Source of the DNA: a virus
Direction: 5' to 3' (one strand)
DNA length: 39,407 bases
Virus record (IMG/VR): IMGVR_UViG_3300018719_000009
Span: 1 to 39,407 of that record
This document shows, in pieces, positions 35,019 to 39,407 of this stretch. The stretch's first letter is position 1; each line of letters begins with the position of its first letter. A program made the translations under genes and the position numbers. The notes beneath the pieces were generated by a model, which searched no databases, was not told the origin of the DNA, and was given only the letters and a program-made list of their open reading frames with translations.

Positions 35019-35495
35019 CTAAAGGATCCCCGTCAGTGCCGCGGCGAACTGGTCCGCCGTCGACGTGCCCGGCGGGGTGCGCCGCCCCTGCGAGGGGTCG
35101 GGCTGTGGTTTGCGTGGTGCACCGGATTCGGCGAGGCGGGCAGCGAGACGCTTCGCCCGGTCCTCGATCTCATCCGCCGACCCCGACCCGAGGAGGTCGA
35201 GGTCGTTCATGTCGAGCCCATGTCTTAAGGCCGCCTCGACCCGCGCCAACTTCGACACCGCGTCATCACGCTCGCGCGCCGTTTCGGCGAGATCCGCTGA
35301 GATACGTTCGGTTTCGGTCATGTTGGCGTGCTTGAGACGGTCAAGTTCGACCTTGGCGGTCTTGTTCTCCTTGGCCCGCGCCTCCCACTTACGCGCTTCG
35401 GCCTGCCAGTCGGTGCCGCTTTCCGCTTCTACCGGCTCAGGCGCTGCATCGTTTGTGTCGGGGGTGGTGGCTTCGGATGACGTGGACTCGGTCAC
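35019..35495 (-). CDS. Capsid scaffolding protein
   Basis: 158 residues from GTG 35493-35495 (GGGAG site). The N-terminus is acidic and disordered (SSEATTPDTNDAAPEPVEAESG). A coiled coil follows (about 28-110: DWQAEARKWEARAKENKTAKVELDRLK...LAETARERDDAVSKLARVEAALRH). The C-terminus has a Pro/Arg linker and a short helix (TADQFAAALTGIL) that probably docks to the coat. It precedes the major capsid gene, as scaffolds do. Confidence 0.88.
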   Translation of the reverse strand: MTESTSSEATTPDTNDAAPEPVEAESGTDWQAEARKWEARAKENKTAKVELDRLKHANMTETERISADLAETARERDDAVSKLARVEAALRHGLDMNDLDLLGSGSADEIEDRAKRLAARLAESGAPRKPQPDPSQGRRTPPGTSTADQFAAALTGIL

Positions 35496-35545
35496 AGTGG
35501 GTCTCCCGTGCGGGACTGCGCAGCCGTGCGGCTACGGGTTGAACA

Positions 35546-35563
35546 CCCCACCGGATGGTGGGG
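35546..35563 (-). terminator. Small hairpin between MuF-like and scaffold genes
   Basis: CCCCACC-GGAT-GGTGGGG forms a seven-pair stem, followed on the minus strand by TGTTCAA. It lies just after the MuF-like gene stop. It may attenuate transcription or mark a processing site ahead of the highly expressed scaffold and capsid genes. Confidence 0.4.
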
Positions 35564-35569
35564 AAATCT

Positions 35570-36274
35570 TCAGCGGGCGCCGGTCTTCGCGCGCATCTCG
35601 GCCAAGATGGCCTTCGTCCCGCCACCGGCCTCAGCACGAGCGGCGGCGTAGTCGTCGGACCACTGCTGCACGTACGGCGCCTGCTCAAGGGGGGCGTCGT
35701 CCCACACCGGCACCGCCATGCAATGGCAATGATCGTGGTAGTCCTTCGTCGCAGTGGTTTCCGACCAGTACACGGCCCCGCGGGTGGCGAGCAACCGGCA
35801 GAACGCACACGCATTCGCTGACGCATGCCGCGCGAACCGAGCACCGGCGGGGTCGCGGCGGACATTGACCGTGACGGTGTCGCGGCTCCCGTTCGCCACT
35901 GTCCGCTGCAACCCGCCGGCGAGTTTCGACAACGCCACATCGGGGTCAGGAGACGCCCCGAACAGCGACCCAGCGGCCCACCTGGCGAGGACCTCACCAC
36001 GCTCGGGCCCTGGCGCTGACGCCGGCACAGCCCGGTAACGCCCCGGCGCCCCAGCCTCCTCGCGGAGGTCGTCATACCAGTCCGCGGCGACACCAGCCGC
36101 CGCCCCGGCGTACGCCGCCGTCAACTCCGGCATCACCCGGCTCAACGCCGCCGCTGCCGCCTTCGGCTGCGCCACGTCCAACGCCCGCCAGAACGCGAGC
36201 AAGTCCCGCATCGCCAACGCGACGAGGTCATTGATGGCACGGCGCTGGGCGTCAGCCTGCGCTTGCGTCGCCAC
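35570..36274 (-). CDS. MuF-like minor head protein
   Basis: 234 residues from GTG 36272-36274, overlapping the portal gene by 23 bases. The N-terminal half is helical. The C-terminal half carries ANACAFCRLLATRGAVYWSET...YHDHCHCMAVPVW, the CxxC...H..CHC signature of MuF/VG15-type minor head proteins found directly after portal genes in actinophages. Such proteins bind the portal and are carried in the head; some members are labelled capsid maturation protease, but no protease motif is visible here. Confidence 0.82.
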   Translation of the reverse strand: MATQAQADAQRRAINDLVALAMRDLLAFWRALDVAQPKAAAAALSRVMPELTAAYAGAAAGVAADWYDDLREEAGAPGRYRAVPASAPGPERGEVLARWAAGSLFGASPDPDVALSKLAGGLQRTVANGSRDTVTVNVRRDPAGARFARHASANACAFCRLLATRGAVYWSETTATKDYHDHCHCMAVPVWDDAPLEQAPYVQQWSDDYAAARAEAGGGTKAILAEMRAKTGAR

Positions 36275-37700
36275 GGCGATCCGCCAACTCAGCCACCAGC
36301 GGATCCGTCCGCGCCGCCTGCGCCGCCGCCGCCAGCACCGACACCGACGCCGTCGCCGTAGCCCGCCGCTTATCCGCGATCAGCCGCTGCTTGTCGGTGT
36401 CCGACAGGCCGATCCGCTCATACGTCACCTCAGAATCCGGGGGGAACACCCCAGACCCGATCAGCTTGACCGCCTCATCCGCGGCCGCCGCCCTGGTGGG
36501 GGTCGACGGGTCACGCCACAACGGCCGCACCGAACCGAACCCCTCGGGCACCTCACCATCGCGGACCAGCAGCGCCAACCGCGCCGCCTCCGTCCACGCC
36601 ATCCCGAACATCCGCTGCCGGCGCTCCGCACGCTTCACCAGCCGCGCCTCCGCCTGCCGGATCGCATCCGCACTCGACGGGTTCTCCGTGTGGAACCCCA
36701 GATACGACGCGGGGATCGCAGCCTCCGCCGCGAGTAATTGCGCCAACCCCCGCACCTGATCCAGGTACGGCGCCGGCGACGACGACGCGAACGTCCCCAT
36801 CTCCGGCACGTTCCCATCCTCATCACGGCCGATCGCCAGGAACCGGCCCATCACCGTCTCCCACGACGACAACGCGTTCCCATCCCGGTCGGTGAACGAA
36901 TCCGGGTCAGCACCCAGCGCGTACCGCTGCGGGCTGCTGTAAAACTCGCGGTTCACTTCCATGCCCAGCAACGTCCGCACCGCCTGCTGGGTGTACGACC
37001 GGACAGCCCTCGTGATCTCCGAGCGGCCGTCCATCCGCGCCGTACGCGGACGGTTCACCAACCGCGCCACCGGCACCCGGCCCAGCCGGTGCCGATCCCG
37101 ATCCACCACCACCCACACACCACGATCACGCTCGACGCGCACCGTCTCATCCGCCCGGTACACCGTCGCCTGGACCGTGTTCCCGTCCTTGTCCGCGACC
37201 CGAGACACCGCCGACACAATCCGCCGCGACCGCGGATCGAACTCCGCCGTCATCGACAACGGCGACTCCACCGTCACCAGCGGATCCGGCTCCCCCGCCG
37301 CACCCGAACCCACCACCACAAACGCAACGCCGTAAATCAACGCGTCCAGATGCGCCAACGACGACAACACGTCCAAGTCGTTCTCGCGGAACACCTCCGA
37401 CAAGCCGAGGTCCGCCCCCGGGGACAGCCAGTCCTCCAGGTCCAACCGCTCCTCAAGAACGTCAACCGTCGTCCCCGGCCACCCCACCACCGTTTCCAGG
37501 TCCCGCAGATGCGGCGGGATGGAGATACCAAGATCCGGGATTTGCCGGGTTCCCTCGTACCACTGCTCCTTGTCCGCGTTCGTCGACGCGAACGACCGCA
37601 ACCGGTCCAGCATCGCCTCGAGCGGGCGGCGGTCCTCAAGTTCAAGCACATCCGGCGGGATGAGCGGAACCGCCGCCGGCACGAACGGTGCAACGGTCAC
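36252..37700 (-). CDS. Portal protein
   Basis: 482 residues from GTG 37698-37700 (GTGA overlap with terminase). The sequence follows the SPP1 gp6-like portal family: EDRRPLEAMLDRLRSFASTNADKEQWYEGTRQIP near the start, VVGWPGTTVDVLEERLDLEDW, VFRENDLDVLSSLAHLDALIYGVAFVVVG, and a crown region ending DPLVAELADRRG. The central helix QAVRTLLGMEVNREFYSSPQRYALG is characteristic. Twelve copies would form the packaging channel. It is flanked by the terminase and MuF-like genes, as expected. Confidence 0.92.
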   Translation of the reverse strand: MTVAPFVPAAVPLIPPDVLELEDRRPLEAMLDRLRSFASTNADKEQWYEGTRQIPDLGISIPPHLRDLETVVGWPGTTVDVLEERLDLEDWLSPGADLGLSEVFRENDLDVLSSLAHLDALIYGVAFVVVGSGAAGEPDPLVTVESPLSMTAEFDPRSRRIVSAVSRVADKDGNTVQATVYRADETVRVERDRGVWVVVDRDRHRLGRVPVARLVNRPRTARMDGRSEITRAVRSYTQQAVRTLLGMEVNREFYSSPQRYALGADPDSFTDRDGNALSSWETVMGRFLAIGRDEDGNVPEMGTFASSSPAPYLDQVRGLAQLLAAEAAIPASYLGFHTENPSSADAIRQAEARLVKRAERRQRMFGMAWTEAARLALLVRDGEVPEGFGSVRPLWRDPSTPTRAAAADEAVKLIGSGVFPPDSEVTYERIGLSDTDKQRLIADKRRATATASVSVLAAAAQAARTDPLVAELADRRGDASAG

Positions 37701-39130
37701 AACATCACCACCCTTGTTCGCTTACCGGACCGGACCGGCCGCTTAACGGTCGAAGATTGAGCACCCCACAGGGCCAACGTGCACGCCACCAGCGCCGTGA
37801 TGTCCGACGCCGAGTTCTTCCGGTTCCACGCCCACGCATCACCCAACGGACGCTTACGAGCAGCCCCCAACGCCGTGTTCACCTGCGGCTGGTCCGTGTG
37901 CTTCAGCCACCCGTCCATCACACCGTCGAAGAACATCCCGCACGCCCGCGCCATGTCCCGGCTGTCAGTCGTGGTCACCTTCACTTTGCGGGCACGCAGC
38001 TCGTCGATGATGCTCGACGCCGGGGAAGCCGCATCAATCACAACCGCGCGGATGTCGTTACGGGCGCACCGATCCACGATCCACCCGGCGAGCCAGCCGA
38101 CGCCGTTGCGCTGCTCATCCAGCTCCACGTGCCAACCGCCGTCCGCGCGCAACCCCGCGAACCCCACCGACGCCACCGAACGGTCCGGGTTCACATCCAC
38201 CGCCAACGCGAACTGCTCCGCCGGCCGCGACATCACATCCGCACACGCCGCCCACGACCCGACGTCAATCACACGGTTCGACGACGCCTCGTCCCACATC
38301 CCAAGACGCTCACGGCCGAACGTGGCGTCATCCATCGACGCGCGCTCCGCCACGATGCGCTCCGGGTCGATCCTGTTCCCGAGCGCAGGGTTCGCCTGCG
38401 CCCATGAGTCTCGATCGTCCAAGTCGGCGTCGCCCGGGCACGACCATTCAAACCACGCCAGGTGACGTTCCTTCGCCTCGTGCCCAGCGAGGCGGACGCG
38501 GGTGAACACCTCCCCCGACATGCCCGGCGCCGGCGGAGTACCCAGCAGCCAGATCTGCGGGTTGGCACGCGCCGAGATCGTCGGGAGCATCGCCGCCCAC
38601 GTGTCGTCGGACAGTTCCTGCGCCTCGTCGAGGATCAGACAGTCAGCCGAGAAGCCACGCCCCGACGACTTGCTCCGCGCCATGAACCGCAGCCGCTGCC
38701 CCGACGTGAACTCGATGCCTTGCTCCGTGTGCGACTCGCGCACCCGGCGGACCCGCTTCCGCAGGTCATCGTAGTTGTCGAAGTAGGAACGGATCCGCCG
38801 GAACCCATCGAGCGCCGTCTGCACCTGATGTGCGGAGTGGATTATGAGTTCCTCCCCGAACAGCAACAGCCCGGCCAGCTCCCGCGCCTCGATCAGCGCA
38901 CCCTTGCCGTTCTGCCTGGGCACCGCGACACCGACCTGGGTCGCCGCCCACCGGCCGTCTGAGCGCTCCCCTAGCGACCCCTCCAACACGCCTTCCTGCC
39001 AGTCGTCCAAGACCAGCCCGTACGAGGAGCAGAGGTCCGCCACGTCCTCCCACGAGTTACCCCGAACGCTGGGCGCGTGCCTTACCCGGGGAGCCTGCCC
39101 GCCTCTTCGCACGACGAGCTGCGATCTCAT
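37697..39130 (-). CDS. terL: Terminase large subunit
   Basis: 477 residues from ATG 39128-39130. The ATPase domain has Walker A PRQNGKG (residues 71-77) and Walker B LILDEA (165-170, Asp168/Glu169), with the coupling region WLLGTPP. The C-terminal nuclease shows acidic residues in ALAVDVNPDRSVASVGF, AVVIDAAS and NSASDITALVAC, as in the RNase-H-like nuclease of TerL. It packages DNA into the head and makes the end cuts. It overlaps the small subunit gene by 74 bases; a later start could reduce this, as the ribosome site is weak. Confidence 0.94.
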   Translation of the reverse strand: MRSQLVVRRGGQAPRVRHAPSVRGNSWEDVADLCSSYGLVLDDWQEGVLEGSLGERSDGRWAATQVGVAVPRQNGKGALIEARELAGLLLFGEELIIHSAHQVQTALDGFRRIRSYFDNYDDLRKRVRRVRESHTEQGIEFTSGQRLRFMARSKSSGRGFSADCLILDEAQELSDDTWAAMLPTISARANPQIWLLGTPPAPGMSGEVFTRVRLAGHEAKERHLAWFEWSCPGDADLDDRDSWAQANPALGNRIDPERIVAERASMDDATFGRERLGMWDEASSNRVIDVGSWAACADVMSRPAEQFALAVDVNPDRSVASVGFAGLRADGGWHVELDEQRNGVGWLAGWIVDRCARNDIRAVVIDAASPASSIIDELRARKVKVTTTDSRDMARACGMFFDGVMDGWLKHTDQPQVNTALGAARKRPLGDAWAWNRKNSASDITALVACTLALWGAQSSTVKRPVRSGKRTRVVML

Positions 39131-39359
39131 CGGCGGCGCTCACTTCTCGCTTGTCGGGCAGTGCATCGATCTGCGCCAACACATCCGCGAGGCGGGCTGC
39201 GATCGGTGCCCGTTCCCGCAAGGGGGTGTCGTGTGTGAGGGACGCCGCGAGGTAGTCACGCAGCGCCCGCAACGTGTCGCCCCTGTCCCCCGACGTTGCG
39301 ACGGCCGCAAGGTCCGTCGGCGGGTCGGCTGCCGCCTCCGCTCTTGGTTTCCTGGGCAC
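39057..39359 (-). CDS. Terminase small subunit-like protein
   Basis: About 100 residues. GTG 39357-39359 is preferred because GGGAGG lies five bases before it; an upstream ATG (39389) has no such site. The product is helical (DLAAVATSGDRGDTLRALRDYLAASL, IAARLADVLAQIDALPD) with a very basic C-terminus (AARRAKRRAGSPGKARAQR). This is the layout of short actinophage TerS-like proteins, which recognise the packaging site and hand DNA to TerL. Position directly upstream of TerL supports it. Confidence 0.72.
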   Translation of the reverse strand: MPRKPRAEAAADPPTDLAAVATSGDRGDTLRALRDYLAASLTHDTPLRERAPIAARLADVLAQIDALPDKREVSAADEIAARRAKRRAGSPGKARAQRSG

Positions 39360-39407
39360 GTCGCCCTCCCGATCTTGGGTGAGAGACATCGGGGAGAAAA
39401 AGGCTCT
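39360..39407. other. Right window end, upstream of terminase
   Basis: No other gene is seen. It carries the ribosome site for the small terminase gene and, in minus orientation, a CTTTTTCTCCCC stretch. With 1-41 joined it would form the presumed packaging-site region between the HNH genes and terminase. Confidence 0.35.

Noticed and set aside
36738-37760. Plus-strand frame of 340 codons over the portal gene
   Set aside because: It is almost entirely arginine, histidine and proline, typical of an antisense shadow in GC-rich DNA. The portal protein on the minus strand is clear.
1-39407. CRISPR array or toxin-antitoxin pair
   Set aside because: No regularly spaced short repeats were seen, and no recognisable toxin or antitoxin family among the small genes.

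Overview
This window looks like the complete, or nearly complete, genome of a temperate tailed phage (siphovirus type) of a high-GC Actinomycetota host. It is shown with its main transcription on the minus strand. The evidence is a full set of head, tail, lysis, replication and lysogeny genes, the GC-rich codon use, many GTG and a few TTG starts, pervasive ATGA/GTGA stop-start overlaps, apparently leaderless transcripts, and small zinc-ribbon and DUF6221-type proteins common in actinophages. A truncated tRNA 3' end (best fit tRNA-Arg, anticodon CCG) lies between the repressor and the integrase, with phage genes on both sides. That is how attP looks in an excised genome, so the window ends are more likely the packaging junction than host borders. 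If the ends are joined, HNH genes lie directly upstream of the terminase genes, the usual arrangement at a cos site.

Layout, following minus-strand transcription from the right end: small and large terminase, portal, MuF-like protein, scaffold, major capsid protein, a small connector-type protein, four head-tail or tail-completion proteins, major tail protein, tail assembly chaperones G and GT (with a -1 frameshift), tape measure with a C-terminal M23 peptidase, five tail-tip proteins, two membrane proteins, a transglycosylase-like lysin, a CHAP/NlpC-like lysin and a holin (39.4 to 21.4 kb). A strong hairpin terminator at 21.4 kb meets the plus-strand lysogeny block (17.7 to 21.4 kb): repressor, attP, tyrosine integrase, a lipoprotein and several small genes. 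A divergent operator region at 17.52 to 17.67 kb, with four CCTGTCA/TGACAGG boxes, separates the repressor from a leftward Cro-like gene. That gene heads a long early operon (17.5 to 3.6 kb) of small zinc and membrane proteins, a RusA resolvase, an unusual sigma factor, a Cas4/RecB-like nuclease, an OB-like protein, a primase-polymerase/helicase, a PAPS-reductase-like gene and a C5-cytosine methyltransferase. Past a terminator at 3.5 kb lie a small acidic protein, a tRNA-Met, a beta-sandwich tail protein, a long collagen-like fibre and two HNH-type proteins. These probably belong to the late operon that continues across the joined ends into terminase.

The most striking observations are these. 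(1) A 159-base in-frame block inside the PAPS-reductase-like gene is inverted: its 53 missing codons read perfectly on the opposite strand. (2) A phage sigma factor has an HNH-like zinc module at its N-terminus and an extra helix-turn-helix at its C-terminus. (3) An IS110-family element, with a likely bridge RNA upstream of its transposase, is inserted in the early operon. (4) A tRNA-Met is flanked by perfect 25-base direct repeats that duplicate the start region of the next gene. (5) A tandem duplication carries a -10 box plus start codon, apparently leaderless. Functional names rest on motifs and gene order read by eye; no database search was possible.
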